Counted from the first letter of the stretch, positions 35,687 to 43,519 are shown. The stretch: DNA of 64,000 nt from Corynebacterium urogenitale (GCF_009026825.1 NZ_CP045032.1:434001-498000); one strand, 5' to 3'. Numbers and translations: made by a program. Notes: generated from the sequence alone by a model not told the origin.

Positions 35687-35692
35687 ACGCTA
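35687..35692 (-). promoter_or_regulatory. -10 element of thrE
   Basis: TAGCGT on the minus strand lies 7 bp before GTG 35679, consistent with a leaderless transcript. Confidence 0.45.
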
Positions 35693-35819
35693 CATGCTGA
35701 GTCAAATTGGTGAATAGCTAGACTGCACTGCTAGTCTTTGGAGTGCTCGTCCTCAGCGTGCTGATGTGTGGGTGAATATCTGAGTTTGCTCTACGCTCGC
35801 GCGGTGTGTAGTGAGTGAT

Positions 35820-35892
35820 GCTGGAGTGGCGCAATTGGTAGCGCAACGCACTTGTAATGCGTAGGTTGCGAGTTCGAGTCTCGTCTCCAGCT
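35820..35892 (+). tRNA. tRNA-Thr (anticodon TGT)
   Basis: Acceptor GCTGGAG pairs with CTCCAGC, the anticodon stem ACGCA/TGCGT holds loop CTTGTAA (anticodon TGT, threonine), the D stem is GCGC/GCGC and the T stem-loop contains TTCGAGT. 73 bases; discriminator T; CCA is not encoded. A hairpin at 35991 may end the transcript. Confidence 0.96.
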
Positions 35893-35990
35893 CATTTTTT
35901 ATGTTTGACCAGCAGATTCTCAAACAATGGGCTTAAAAACTTTCCGACAAGTGTCCAAAAGTGTTCAAAAACATTCTGGCGAGTAGCAGC

Positions 35991-36018
35991 AAGCCCCCGC
36001 GTTTTTGTGCGGGGGCTT
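35991..36018. terminator. Terminator between tRNA-Thr and the GNAT gene
   Basis: A 10-bp perfect stem, AAGCCCCCGC with GCGGGGGCTT, closes an 8-base T-rich loop. It lies between convergent transcripts and could stop both. Confidence 0.75.
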
Positions 36019-36044
36019 GTGATCTCTCTGCAGTGCGGTGGGGT

Positions 36045-36590
36045 CTAGTTGCCCTGCGAGCTCAGGATGTGCATGTCGCCTTCGTGCTGAGCGAAGTCGT
36101 AGAGCATGACGTGGCAGTCAGTTTTCTTGTTGTAATCAACTTCCACGAAGCCTAGCTTCTCGTATACGTGGTAGGCGCGGTCGTTGCCCTTGTCTACGGC
36201 GAGGCTGACTCCCGGTTTGTCTGCGTCGCGGGCTGCGGCGAGAGCTGCGTTGAGGAGCATGCGTCCCAAGCCTGCTCCTGTGTTGCCGCGAGCCATGGCA
36301 ATCGCTAGCTCTGGGATGCCATCCTTGACGTAGCCGGAGCCTGGGAGCTCGGAGGTGAGGTTGAGTAGCCAGGTGGCCCCGATCGGGGTGCCGTTCTTCT
36401 CCACGATGACTCCCCCTTGAGATTCATCCCATGTTCCGACGTACTTCTTCAGATCATCGTCGAAGTTTTCGGATAGTGGTCGGTCTGTTCCCCAAGTGTC
36501 GGCCTCGCGGAACATGTCTTCTAGGAAGGGGCGGTCCGCCTCAGTGGCTGGGCGGAGCTGGATTTCAGTCATCTCTGTGGATTCGCTCAT
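36045..36590 (-). CDS. GNAT-family N-acetyltransferase
   Basis: 181 residues, single GNAT domain. The acetyl-CoA-binding motif A is GAGLGRMLLNAALAAARD (pattern Q/RxxGxG/A; here NTGAGLGRML, about residues 100-110), and the C-terminal AYHVYEKLGFVEVDY motif B is typical of small-molecule or peptide acetyltransferases. ATG 36590 lies 7 bp after TAGGGT, so a leaderless message is likely. Substrate unknown. Stands alone between terminators. Confidence 0.85.
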   Translation of the reverse strand: MSESTEMTEIQLRPATEADRPFLEDMFREADTWGTDRPLSENFDDDLKKYVGTWDESQGGVIVEKNGTPIGATWLLNLTSELPGSGYVKDGIPELAIAMARGNTGAGLGRMLLNAALAAARDADKPGVSLAVDKGNDRAYHVYEKLGFVEVDYNKKTDCHVMLYDFAQHEGDMHILSSQGN

Positions 36591-36597
36591 GTATTCG

Positions 36598-36603
36598 ACC
36601 CTA
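36598..36603 (-). promoter_or_regulatory. -10 element of the GNAT gene
   Basis: TAGGGT on the minus strand lies 7 bp before ATG 36590. Confidence 0.4.
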
Positions 36604-36734
36604 GCACCCGCTCGATGTGATTCATCTAACAGGAGATGGGCTGGGGTGAGAGCCGTGCTCCGGTGAACTTGGAATTGAGTGCGGTAGTGGTGATAGGAGG
36701 GGTGGTGGCGAGCGCACCTAGCTAGAGCAAAGAA

Positions 36735-36776
36735 ACCGCCCGAGCGGCCTCTTGTGGGAGAGGGTGTTCGGGCGGT
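36735..36776 (-). terminator. Probable terminator after the L,D-transpeptidase gene
   Basis: ACCGCCCGA pairs with TCGGGCGGT (9 bp) around an inner CCTCT/AGAGG stem. It lies 87 bp past the L,D-transpeptidase stop. The minus-strand side continues TTTCTTTGC, a usable T-rich tract. Confidence 0.7.
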
Positions 36777-36862
36777 AGGTGTCTGCCGTGGGCGGGTTGT
36801 GCGGATGCCTGCGGGGTGTGGTCAAAGAAGCCCCTTAGGGCATGTAGCTAAGTGCCACGTGA

Positions 36863-37603
36863 TTACCAGATGTAGACCTTGTCGCCTGGCTGGAGGGAGT
36901 TGAAGTACATCTGGGCGTCCGCCATGTTCATGCGGATGCAGCCAGCGGACTCGTAGGCGGTGTTGCCCTGGTGGAATGCGTGGCCGTTGTAGGTGAAGTA
37001 GGTGGCGTAAGGCATTGGCGCGTTGTTGAACTCGCGGGAGATTTCGTCCTTGACCTTGTAAGTCACCTGGAAGGTGCCGCGAGGAGTCTCCTGGCCGACC
37101 TTGCCCTTGTTCATTACTACTGGGCCGTAAGTGGTCTTGCCGTTGCGCTGCAGCCAGGTGCGGTTGTTGGCCAAGTCAACGCATGCGCGGGCGTCTGGTG
37201 GGCATGGGTTATTGTGTGCCTGCGCCTTACGAGCGGCTGCGGCCTTGCGAGCGGCCTCAGCCTTGCGTGCAGCTTCTGCCTTCTGAGCAGCGGCGGCCTT
37301 TTCGCGAGCCTGGAGTGCGCCTGGTGCGGCGAAGTTGGCTGCGTTGTCGATGCCCTGCTGGACAGGAATGCGAGCCTGCTCAGGCAGGTTGTTGGTGGCA
37401 TTAATCGCGTTATCGCGGGCGTTGAGCACGCCGTTGTTCCAGTCATTCTGGATGCGCTGGATGTCTGCTTGGGAGGATCCCGGGGTCTGGGCGGATGCTA
37501 CGCCAGTTCCCAGGGAAGATGCGGTGATGAGGGCGATGCCGATGCCTGCTGCGCGTCGACTGGTGTTACTTGGGCGACTGTGACGACCGGAGTGAGAGAT
37601 CAT
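36863..37603 (-). CDS. Secreted L,D-transpeptidase (YkuD domain)
   Basis: Cell-wall enzyme forming 3-3 peptidoglycan cross-links or attaching proteins; 246 residues. A signal peptide ends near ASAQT (about residue 39). An Ala/Lys/Arg-rich helical region (about 100-130, repeats of AARKAEAARK type) forms a stalk, then the YkuD domain spans about 140-246 with NNRTWLQRNGK, HAFHQG and the catalytic ESAGCIRM. The catalytic Cys replaces the usual SHGC context with SAGC. ATG 37603 lies 7 bp after TAAGGT. Upstream are four phased repeats (37664-37703), suggesting control by an OmpR/PhoB-type regulator. Confidence 0.9.
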   Translation of the reverse strand: MISHSGRHSRPSNTSRRAAGIGIALITASSLGTGVASAQTPGSSQADIQRIQNDWNNGVLNARDNAINATNNLPEQARIPVQQGIDNAANFAAPGALQAREKAAAAQKAEAARKAEAARKAAAARKAQAHNNPCPPDARACVDLANNRTWLQRNGKTTYGPVVMNKGKVGQETPRGTFQVTYKVKDEISREFNNAPMPYATYFTYNGHAFHQGNTAYESAGCIRMNMADAQMYFNSLQPGDKVYIW

Positions 37604-37610
37604 GAGGGTT

Positions 37611-37616
37611 ACCTTA
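37611..37616 (-). promoter_or_regulatory. -10 element of the L,D-transpeptidase gene
   Basis: TAAGGT on the minus strand lies 7 bp before ATG 37603; the transcript is likely leaderless. Confidence 0.45.
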
Positions 37617-37663
37617 AGCCTATTGGCAGCTTGGCGCCATTTTTTGCGCAGCCGACACCAGCA

Positions 37664-37703
37664 AAGTTATAGAATAGTTCTCATAATGTTATGAGAATGT
37701 TAT
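37664..37703. promoter_or_regulatory. Four phased direct repeats: candidate response-regulator operator
   Basis: AAGTTAT, TAGTTCT, ATGTTAT and ATGTTAT start at 37664, 37675, 37686 and 37697, each 7 bp with 4-bp spacers (period 11). The minus-strand form ATAACAT resembles MtrA-type GTAAC repeats. It lies about 60-100 bp upstream of the L,D-transpeptidase start. Two units also form a 20-bp dyad (TTCTCATAA-TG-TTATGAGAA). Confidence 0.65.
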
Positions 37704-37865
37704 AAATACGCTTAGCTTTCTTCTAGATAGCGAGCGGTCTGCCATTTCGCTCCTTCTCTGCAACCGAACAACACAGTCATTGCGGCCTGATTTATGCAGA
37801 ACCGCCTCAACTACTCGTTACTGCATCTGCCTAGAGACCATTGGTCGAGCGATTCAGCCTCAAAG
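37704..37865. other. Remaining spacer between the L,D-transpeptidase and response regulator genes
   Basis: The divergent spacer runs from 37604 to 37934. Apart from the two operator candidates and the -10 at 37611, this stretch shows no gene or repeat. Confidence 0.4.
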
Positions 37866-37894
37866 CTCACAGGAAACGTACAGTAGATACCCAG
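37866..37894 (+). promoter_or_regulatory. Candidate PhoP/PhoR-type direct repeats upstream of the response regulator gene
   Basis: CTCACAG, CGTACAG and TACCCAG start at 37866, 37877 and 37888 with 4-bp spacers. The first resembles the M. tuberculosis PhoP half-site TCACAGC. They lie 41-69 bp before ATG 37935, fitting autoregulation. Confidence 0.45.
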
Positions 37895-37934
37895 AGGTCC
37901 TGCACACCTGAGGTTCACAATGAGGAGCATGACA

Positions 37935-38636
37935 ATGCCAAATAGCCAACCGGTCAAGGTGCTCGTCGTCGACGACGAGGCCAATATCTCTGACCTCCTC
38001 AAAGTCAGCTTGAAGTTCCAAGGCTTTGACGTCGAAACGGCGGACAATGGTCAGGATGCGCTTGCCTTGGCGGAAACCTACAAGCCGGACGCATTCATCC
38101 TGGATGTGATGATGCCCGGCATGGATGGCTTCACCCTGCTCAATAAGCTGCGCTCCGCGGGCCACGACGCGCCTGTCCTGTTCCTTACAGCGAAAGACGG
38201 TGTGGAGGACCGTATTCACGGACTGACCATCGGCGCTGATGACTACGTCACCAAGCCCTTCTCCCTGGAGGAAGTCATCACCCGTCTGCGTGTGATCCTG
38301 CGCCGCGTAGCCCCGGAGGAGCAGGCAGAGTCCAGCGTCATCACGTACGAGGACCTTTCGCTCGACGACGACATGCACGAGGTCACCAAGGGCGGCAAGG
38401 TTATTGACCTGTCGCCGACCGAATTCAAGCTCCTGCGCTACTTCATGGTCAATGCGGAGGTTGTGCTCAGCAAGTCGAAGATCCTCGACCACGTGTGGAA
38501 CTATGACTTCGGTGGCGATGGCAACGTGGTGGAAAGCTACGTCTCTTACCTGCGCCGGAAGATCGACACTGAAGAGCCTCGCCTCATCCACACCGTTCGT
38601 GGCGTGGGCTACGTGCTCCGCAAGCCGCGTGCCTAA
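37935..38636 (+). CDS. phoR: OmpR/PhoB-family response regulator, PhoR of C. glutamicum (PhoP of mycobacteria)
   Basis: About 233 residues. The receiver domain has the acidic pair VVDDE, phospho-acceptor Asp in FILDVMMPGMDG, Thr in FLTAKD and Lys in YVTKPFS. The winged-helix domain shows LSPTEFKLLRYFMVNAEVVLSK and SYVSYLRRKID with GVGYVLR at the end. Three in-frame ATGs occur (37920, 37929, 37935); AGGAG at 37923-37927 favours 37935. The pairing, size and synteny (between thrE/ots and the purine cluster) match PhoR-PhoS of C. glutamicum, which governs phosphate starvation. The name is a synteny-based inference; it conflicts with mycobacterial naming, where the regulator is PhoP. Confidence 0.85.
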   Translation: MPNSQPVKVLVVDDEANISDLLKVSLKFQGFDVETADNGQDALALAETYKPDAFILDVMMPGMDGFTLLNKLRSAGHDAPVLFLTAKDGVEDRIHGLTIGADDYVTKPFSLEEVITRLRVILRRVAPEEQAESSVITYEDLSLDDDMHEVTKGGKVIDLSPTEFKLLRYFMVNAEVVLSKSKILDHVWNYDFGGDGNVVESYVSYLRRKIDTEEPRLIHTVRGVGYVLRKPRA

Positions 38637-38660
38637 TCAGCCGCGAGCCACACGCACAAC

Positions 38661-38720
38661 GCGCATCAACTGCGCACAAAATGCGCATCAACTGCGCACA
38701 AAATGCGCATCAACTGCGCG
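38661..38720. repeat. 22-bp tandem repeat between regulator and kinase genes
   Basis: Units GCGCATCAACTGCGCACAAAAT start at 38661, 38683 and 38705 (the last partial, 16 bp). Each contains two TGCGCA palindromes. They lie in the 116-bp gap between the phoR and phoS genes. Confidence 0.9.
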
Positions 38721-38752
38721 CCCAACTGTCCATCGCGTAGAGGTTACTCCCT

Positions 38753-40501
38753 TTGTCTTTTCCCCCTCCGCAACACGATGCGGGTGTGAAACCGCCAAAA
38801 CCCCCGAGGCATTTCCTCAGTCGCTTTCCGCTCCGTGTGTCCCTCGTTCTCGTGATCACGGTGCTCGCGGCTTTAGGCCTCACGGGCTTCAGCGCGGTGA
38901 TTACCACTAATCTCCAGCGGATTCTCGTGGAGCAAGTGGACAATCAGCTTGAATCCGCGACTCAAACGTGGGCGCATCAGACCGGTGACTCTGGCCTCGG
39001 ACAGTGGCAGGATCCATCTGCCCAAGGCTCCGTTCCAGGAAACTCTGGCGTCGCGCGCCCTCCCAGTGAGTTCTACGTGCGCGTGGTGGATGGCCGTTAT
39101 TCGGTGGAATCTTTCAACTCGGTGTTCGATTCCCTGCCCGACGTCACGTCGGTTTCGCAACCCAGCGAGCCGGTGACGGTTCCGGCGCGTGCGGGTTCCG
39201 CTTCTCCAGCCCCGTGGCGCGCAGCGAGCGTGCAGAACACCGACGGCACAGTGACGGTTGTTGCCCTGTCCCTGGAGGACGAGGAGCACACGATCGCCAG
39301 GATTGTGTTTTTCCAGGTGGTCGTGGGGATCATCGTGCTCACGCTCCTCATGGCAGCATCGATGTACATCGTGCGCCGGGCCTTGCGTCCGCTGAACGAG
39401 GTGGAGGTGACTGCCTCACTGATTTCCCGTGGCCAGCTGGGTCAGCGTGTGCCGCCGGGGAATCCGCGTACGGAGGTTGGGCGCCTCTCGGAGGCACTGA
39501 ACCGCATGTTGCAGCAGATTCAGGGTGCCTTCGTCACGGTTGCGGCGTCGGAACGCCAGGCGAGAAAGTCGGAGGCGTCGATGCGCCGCTTCATCGGCGA
39601 TGCGAGCCATGAGTTGCGCACCCCGCTGACGTCCGTGCGAGGTTATGCTGAGCTCTACGCTTCGGGTGCGACGGATGATGCGAACATGGTCGTCGGCAAG
39701 ATTTCTGAGGAAGCTGGCCGCATGAGCCTGCTGGTGGAGGATCTGCTCGCTCTGGTTCGTATGGATGAGGGGCGGCCGATGCGCCAGGATCGCGTGGACA
39801 TGTTGGAACTGGCGTTGGAAACCGCCGAGTCGACCCGGGCGGCTTTCCCTGGACGGACCGTCAAGGTGGAGAATAGGTCGGGTTATATTCCGGTTGTCAT
39901 CGGCGATTCCGCGCGTTTGCATCAGGTTTTGGGCAATTTGTTGACGAACTCCATGCGCCATGCCGGTGAGGAGGCGGAGACGACGGTTTCGCTGAAGACG
40001 GATGCGAATCTCGCGCCGAATAGTGTGGTGATAGAGGTTGCGGATAATGGCCGGGGTATTCCGGAGAAGGATTTGCCGCACCTGTTTGACCGTTTCTACC
40101 GACCGGATGTGTCGCGTTCGCGCCAGTCCGGTGGGTCGGGCTTGGGCCTGTCGATCGTGAAGGGGCTCGTCGAGAAGCATGGAGGCAGTATCACTGTGTC
40201 CTCTGTGGTGGGGGAGGGCACCTGTTTCCGCATTCTTTTGCCGCGTGCTCCGGAGGATCGTCCTGCTGTCACGGCTGCGGACGCGCCGTCTTTCCCTTCT
40301 TCTTCGACGACGCCACCAGTCTCAGCAAGCGGTGAAACCTCCACGCATGGGAAGAAGTCCGCAGAGAAGACGGGGAAGGCGTCCACGAAGTCGAGTGGAG
40401 GGCAGAAGACTTCGAGCTTCCTGTCGAAGTGGAACCCGATGGGTGGCAAGGAGTCGAAGGGCGGCAAGAAGAGCAAGGACAGTAGGGGCGACTCGCCTTA
40501 A
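38753..40501 (+). CDS. phoS: Sensor histidine kinase, PhoS type
   Basis: 582 residues from TTG 38753 (AGAGG about 9 bases upstream). A membrane segment at about 27-50, an extracytoplasmic sensor of about 135 residues, a second membrane segment near 185-208, and a HAMP domain precede HisKA with FIGDASHELRTPLTSVRGY (His about 288). The ATPase domain has NLLTNSMRHA (N box), VADNGRGIPEKDL, FYRPDVSRSRQSGGSGLGLSIVK (F and G2 boxes; shown as FYRPDVSRS and GSGLGLSIVK). After it comes a Ser/Lys/Gly-rich tail of about 85 residues not normal for kinases. Partner of the upstream regulator; converges on a lipase gene with a 4-base overlap. Confidence 0.88.
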   Translation: MSFPPPQHDAGVKPPKPPRHFLSRFPLRVSLVLVITVLAALGLTGFSAVITTNLQRILVEQVDNQLESATQTWAHQTGDSGLGQWQDPSAQGSVPGNSGVARPPSEFYVRVVDGRYSVESFNSVFDSLPDVTSVSQPSEPVTVPARAGSASPAPWRAASVQNTDGTVTVVALSLEDEEHTIARIVFFQVVVGIIVLTLLMAASMYIVRRALRPLNEVEVTASLISRGQLGQRVPPGNPRTEVGRLSEALNRMLQQIQGAFVTVAASERQARKSEASMRRFIGDASHELRTPLTSVRGYAELYASGATDDANMVVGKISEEAGRMSLLVEDLLALVRMDEGRPMRQDRVDMLELALETAESTRAAFPGRTVKVENRSGYIPVVIGDSARLHQVLGNLLTNSMRHAGEEAETTVSLKTDANLAPNSVVIEVADNGRGIPEKDLPHLFDRFYRPDVSRSRQSGGSGLGLSIVKGLVEKHGGSITVSSVVGEGTCFRILLPRAPEDRPAVTAADAPSFPSSSTTPPVSASGETSTHGKKSAEKTGKASTKSSGGQKTSSFLSKWNPMGGKESKGGKKSKDSRGDSP

Positions 40502-41727
40502 CGTTCGTTGTCTCTAGTGCTGTCGTCTACAGCGTCATCTGCACTGTCATCGACTTCGGTGTCCAGGCCGTCGAGGAGTGTCTGGTGGACGATTTCCTGC
40601 ACACGGCTGCTCGTGGGGAGCTCTTCGTGCCGGCAGCGTTGGATGCCGACATCCTGCAGGTAGAGGTTTTTCACTCGAGGGCTGCCGTCGGTGCGTAGTC
40701 CTTCGCCCTTTAAGAACGCTTGGTCGTGGGGGACGATCGTCGTGTCGTTCAGGGTGGCGTAACTGGTGTAGAGGATGTCTGGCCGGGTGTCCTCGCTGGC
40801 TTTGAGTGTTTCCAATAGTGGGGAACCCACCACTTGTTGCATCCCTGCGGGGCCCATGATTTTGCGGACGGTGGAGGCCGCCATCCGCTGCGTGGTCTCA
40901 CTGGTAAGTAGCCCACCGAGGAGGCCCAACAGGGAAGTTCCGTGGTGGGGGGAGCCGAGGCTGATGAGGTGGTGGACGTAGTCCTCACCGTCTAGCTCGT
41001 TGATCCAATAGCGGGCCAGCAAGCCACCCTGCGAGTGGCCGACGATATCCACCTGCGGGGCTCCCGTGGCCGCCAACACTTGCTCAATGTATGCGCCTAC
41101 ATCGTTGGCAGAGGTGGGAATGTCCTGGGTCCCGTGCACGCCGTAGTCGGGGCAGAAGACCACAAAGTCATCGGCTCGTAGGCGGAGCACCAAGTTTTGC
41201 CAGACATTCTTCGAGCTGATCGTGCCGTGGATGAGGACGACCGGGTAAGGCCGGTGGATAGGTGGGCGTGCTTGCCACAGGTCGTCGGCGTAGCCGTGGG
41301 AGACTTGGCGGGCGCCGAGGGGCGTGGTGTTTGCGTCGCGACGCAGTTGAGGGTTGCCGGACCTCGCCATTGCCAGGTTGCCGGGAATGTCCCAAATGAA
41401 TTTGCCCGTGCTGGCCATGCCGCTGCCCAAGCCGCTGCTGAGGCGGGTCAGCCAGCTGCGGGAACCCTCTTCAGTAGAGTCATCACTGTCTTCAGGATCA
41501 CCGTCTGCCTCAACCTCATCGCTAAAAGCAAGGCGTTGGGCGAGTTCCTCTTCGTCGAAGGAGCCGTCGAGCTCACTGTGGAGGTAGTCGTCCTCTGTCA
41601 GATCTTCGGCGTACACTGCGTCGGCGGACGCGGTGGCGTCGGACGTAGAGGGGTTCCCGAAGCTGGCGGTGCCGGCGGTGGACTCAGCAGGTTCGGCGGA
41701 GTCGGCGGGTTCGGTGGCCTCGGACAT
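40498..41727 (-). CDS. Alpha/beta hydrolase, lipase class 2-like
   Basis: 409 residues. The oxyanion region is PVVLIHGT (about residue 163) and the nucleophile elbow is VGHSQGGLLARYW (Ser about 230), with SLGSPHHGTS following, as in class 2 lipases and actinobacterial triacylglycerol lipases. The first 85 residues are unusual: acidic, Ser/Thr/Ala-rich, with no signal peptide or membrane segment, so location is uncertain. The C-terminus is also acidic. It follows the HIT gene by 10 bases and is probably co-transcribed with it. Converges on phoS, sharing the bases TTAA as both stops. Confidence 0.82.
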   Translation of the reverse strand: MSEATEPADSAEPAESTAGTASFGNPSTSDATASADAVYAEDLTEDDYLHSELDGSFDEEELAQRLAFSDEVEADGDPEDSDDSTEEGSRSWLTRLSSGLGSGMASTGKFIWDIPGNLAMARSGNPQLRRDANTTPLGARQVSHGYADDLWQARPPIHRPYPVVLIHGTISSKNVWQNLVLRLRADDFVVFCPDYGVHGTQDIPTSANDVGAYIEQVLAATGAPQVDIVGHSQGGLLARYWINELDGEDYVHHLISLGSPHHGTSLLGLLGGLLTSETTQRMAASTVRKIMGPAGMQQVVGSPLLETLKASEDTRPDILYTSYATLNDTTIVPHDQAFLKGEGLRTDGSPRVKNLYLQDVGIQRCRHEELPTSSRVQEIVHQTLLDGLDTEVDDSADDAVDDSTRDNER

Positions 41728-41737
41728 GGGAAAGGTT

Positions 41738-42169
41738 TTAAGCGTCGACGCCTGTGTTCACGCCGTACTCGGTGAGCTTCGCGCGGATCTTCTCCGCGGC
41801 GGCGTCCATCTGCGCCGGATCGGTCTCATCCATCTTCATGACATTCGCCAAGCTGTAGCCGGACATATCGTTGGCTGGGAAAACATGGATGTGTGCGTGC
41901 GGCACTTCGAAGCCGGCGATGAGGTAACCCGCGCGCTCCGAGCCGAAGGCTTCAACGATTGCCTGGCCGACCTTCTGGGCCACCGCGTTGCACTCTGCCC
42001 AGAGAGCTGGGTCCATATCCGTCCAGCGGTCAACTTCCTCGACCGGGACGATCAGCGTGTGGCCGTATGCGATCGGCTCAATGGTGAGGAATGCGGCGAC
42101 TTTCTCATCCCGGTAGACAAAGCGACCGGGCAGTTCGCCGTTGATGATCTTGGTGAATACACTAGCCAT
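41738..42169 (-). CDS. HIT-family nucleotide hydrolase
   Basis: 143 residues, typical HIT length. The histidine triad is HAHIHVFP (about residues 95-102), preceded by FLTIEPIAYGHTLIVP. The family hydrolyses adenosine 5'-phosphoramidate and similar nucleotides. The frame stays open far upstream, but only ATG 42169 gives the family N-terminus ASVFTKIINGELPG, and TAGCAT lies 8 bp before it. Divergent from purD (45 bp). Confidence 0.92.
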   Translation of the reverse strand: MASVFTKIINGELPGRFVYRDEKVAAFLTIEPIAYGHTLIVPVEEVDRWTDMDPALWAECNAVAQKVGQAIVEAFGSERAGYLIAGFEVPHAHIHVFPANDMSGYSLANVMKMDETDPAQMDAAAEKIRAKLTEYGVNTGVDA

Positions 42170-42177
42170 GCTTTCCC

Positions 42178-42183
42178 ATGCTA
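42178..42183 (-). promoter_or_regulatory. -10 element of the HIT gene
   Basis: TAGCAT on the minus strand lies 8 bp before ATG 42169. Confidence 0.4.
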
Positions 42184-42201
42184 GCGCTGTTTCGCGGACG
42201 C

Positions 42202-42207
42202 TACACT
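42202..42207 (+). promoter_or_regulatory. -10 element of purD
   Basis: TACACT lies 7 bp before ATG 42215, implying a leaderless transcript. Confidence 0.55.
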
Positions 42208-42214
42208 GTGAGTT

Positions 42215-43477
42215 ATGCGCATTCTTGTGATCGGAAATGGTGCCCGCGAGCACGCTTTGGCCTACTCTTTGTCCCGCGATTCTCAGGTAACTGAGGTGCA
42301 CGTCAGTCCCGGCAATGCGGGGATGAGTGCCATCGCCAATGTGCATCCGGAGGGCGATCCGGTGGACTTGGCTCGTGAGGTTGACGCTGACCTCATCGTG
42401 ATCGGCCCGGAGATTCCGCTGGTAGCGGGAGTGGCAGATGATCTCCGTGAGGCGGGCTTCGCGGTGTTTGGGCCTTCTGCCCAGGCTGCGCAGATCGAGG
42501 GCTCTAAGAAGTTCGCGAAGGACGTGATGGAGCGCGCTGGTGTGAAGACCGCCCGTGCGGAGCAGGTGGCGGTGGGTGCCTCCACTGAGGAGATCGATGC
42601 GGCGCTCGCTCACTTCGGTCCGATGTACGTGGTGAAGGACGATGGTCTGGCCGGTGGTAAGGGCGTGGTGGTCACCGATTCGCTCGACGCCGCCAGGGAG
42701 CACATTGAAGCGGTCCATGCAGGTGGCAACCCGGTGTTGTTGGAGAGCTTCCTCGATGGACCGGAGGTGAGCTTGTTCTGCCTGGTGGATGGCGAGACCG
42801 TGGTGCCGCTGTTGCCTGCCCAGGATCACAAGCGTGTCGGCGATAACGATGAGGGGCCGAATACTGGTGGCATGGGCGCGTACACCCCGCTGCCATGGCT
42901 GCCGGAGGATGGCGTGCAGCGCATTGTTGATGAGGTTGTGCAGCCGGTGGCTTCCCAGATGGTCGCCGATGGTGTGCCATTCAATGGCCTGCTCTACGCC
43001 GGTCTGGCATGGGGCTCGGAGGGGCCGTCCGTGGTGGAGTTCAACTGCCGCTTCGGTGACCCGGAGACCCAGGCCGTGCTGGAGATGCTGGAATCTCCGC
43101 TGGGTCAGGCGCTGTATGCGACAGCCACGGGTACGTTGAGTGAGCTTCAAGCGCTGGAGTGGAAGGATGGCTACGCCCTGACGGTCGTGCTCGCGGCGGA
43201 GGGCTACCCGGAGGCGCCGAAGACTGGCGCGCCGATTACGGGCGCAGAGGCTGGTTCCGAGGCCCAGGGTGTGCGTGCCGCGGGAGTGAAGGCAGCCGAG
43301 GATGGTGCTGGTTTGGTCAGCTCTGGAGGTCGCGTGCTCAACGTGGTTGCTACCGGCGCAACCCTCGAAGAAGCTCGTGATAAGGCTTATGAGCAGTTGC
43401 GGAAGATCGAGATGCCAGGCGGACACTACCGCTCCGACATTGCGCTGCCAGCCGTTGAGGGTCGCATTACGGTCTAG
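42215..43477 (+). CDS. purD: Phosphoribosylamine-glycine ligase PurD
   Basis: Second step of purine synthesis: ATP-dependent ligation of glycine to phosphoribosylamine. 420 residues, normal length. The start [15 protein letters not shown], the ATP-grasp motifs [13 protein letters not shown] and [14 protein letters not shown], and [10 protein letters not shown] and [12 protein letters not shown] signatures are present. ATG 42215 follows TACACT by 7 bp. First gene in a dispersed purine cluster; ends at a strong terminator. Confidence 0.97.
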   Translation: MRILVIGNGAREHALAYSLSRDSQVTEVHVSPGNAGMSAIANVHPEGDPVDLAREVDADLIVIGPEIPLVAGVADDLREAGFAVFGPSAQAAQIEGSKKFAKDVMERAGVKTARAEQVAVGASTEEIDAALAHFGPMYVVKDDGLAGGKGVVVTDSLDAAREHIEAVHAGGNPVLLESFLDGPEVSLFCLVDGETVVPLLPAQDHKRVGDNDEGPNTGGMGAYTPLPWLPEDGVQRIVDEVVQPVASQMVADGVPFNGLLYAGLAWGSEGPSVVEFNCRFGDPETQAVLEMLESPLGQALYATATGTLSELQALEWKDGYALTVVLAAEGYPEAPKTGAPITGAEAGSEAQGVRAAGVKAAEDGAGLVSSGGRVLNVVATGATLEEARDKAYEQLRKIEMPGGHYRSDIALPAVEGRITV

Positions 43478-43486
43478 CTGAGTGCC

Positions 43487-43519
43487 ACCCGGCAGGCCCA
43501 CGTGAGCCTGCCGGGTTTT
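43487..43519 (+). terminator. Rho-independent terminator of purD
   Basis: An 11-bp perfect stem, ACCCGGCAGGC with GCCTGCCGGGT, closes an 8-base loop and is followed by TTTTC. It lies 10 bp after the stop. Confidence 0.9.

Noticed and set aside
35820..35892. tRNA-Thr beside the threonine exporter gene as a functional link
   Set aside because: The tRNA and thrE are divergently oriented with separate promoters; adjacency alone gives no evidence of joint regulation.
38661..38720. Possible CRISPR or toxin-antitoxin leader
   Set aside because: 22-bp head-to-tail units without spacers, and no small genes nearby.
42170..43501. Upstream extension of the HIT frame to 587 codons
   Set aside because: The extra part lies opposite purD and reads as Arg/His-rich shadow sequence; the HIT family start is at 42169.
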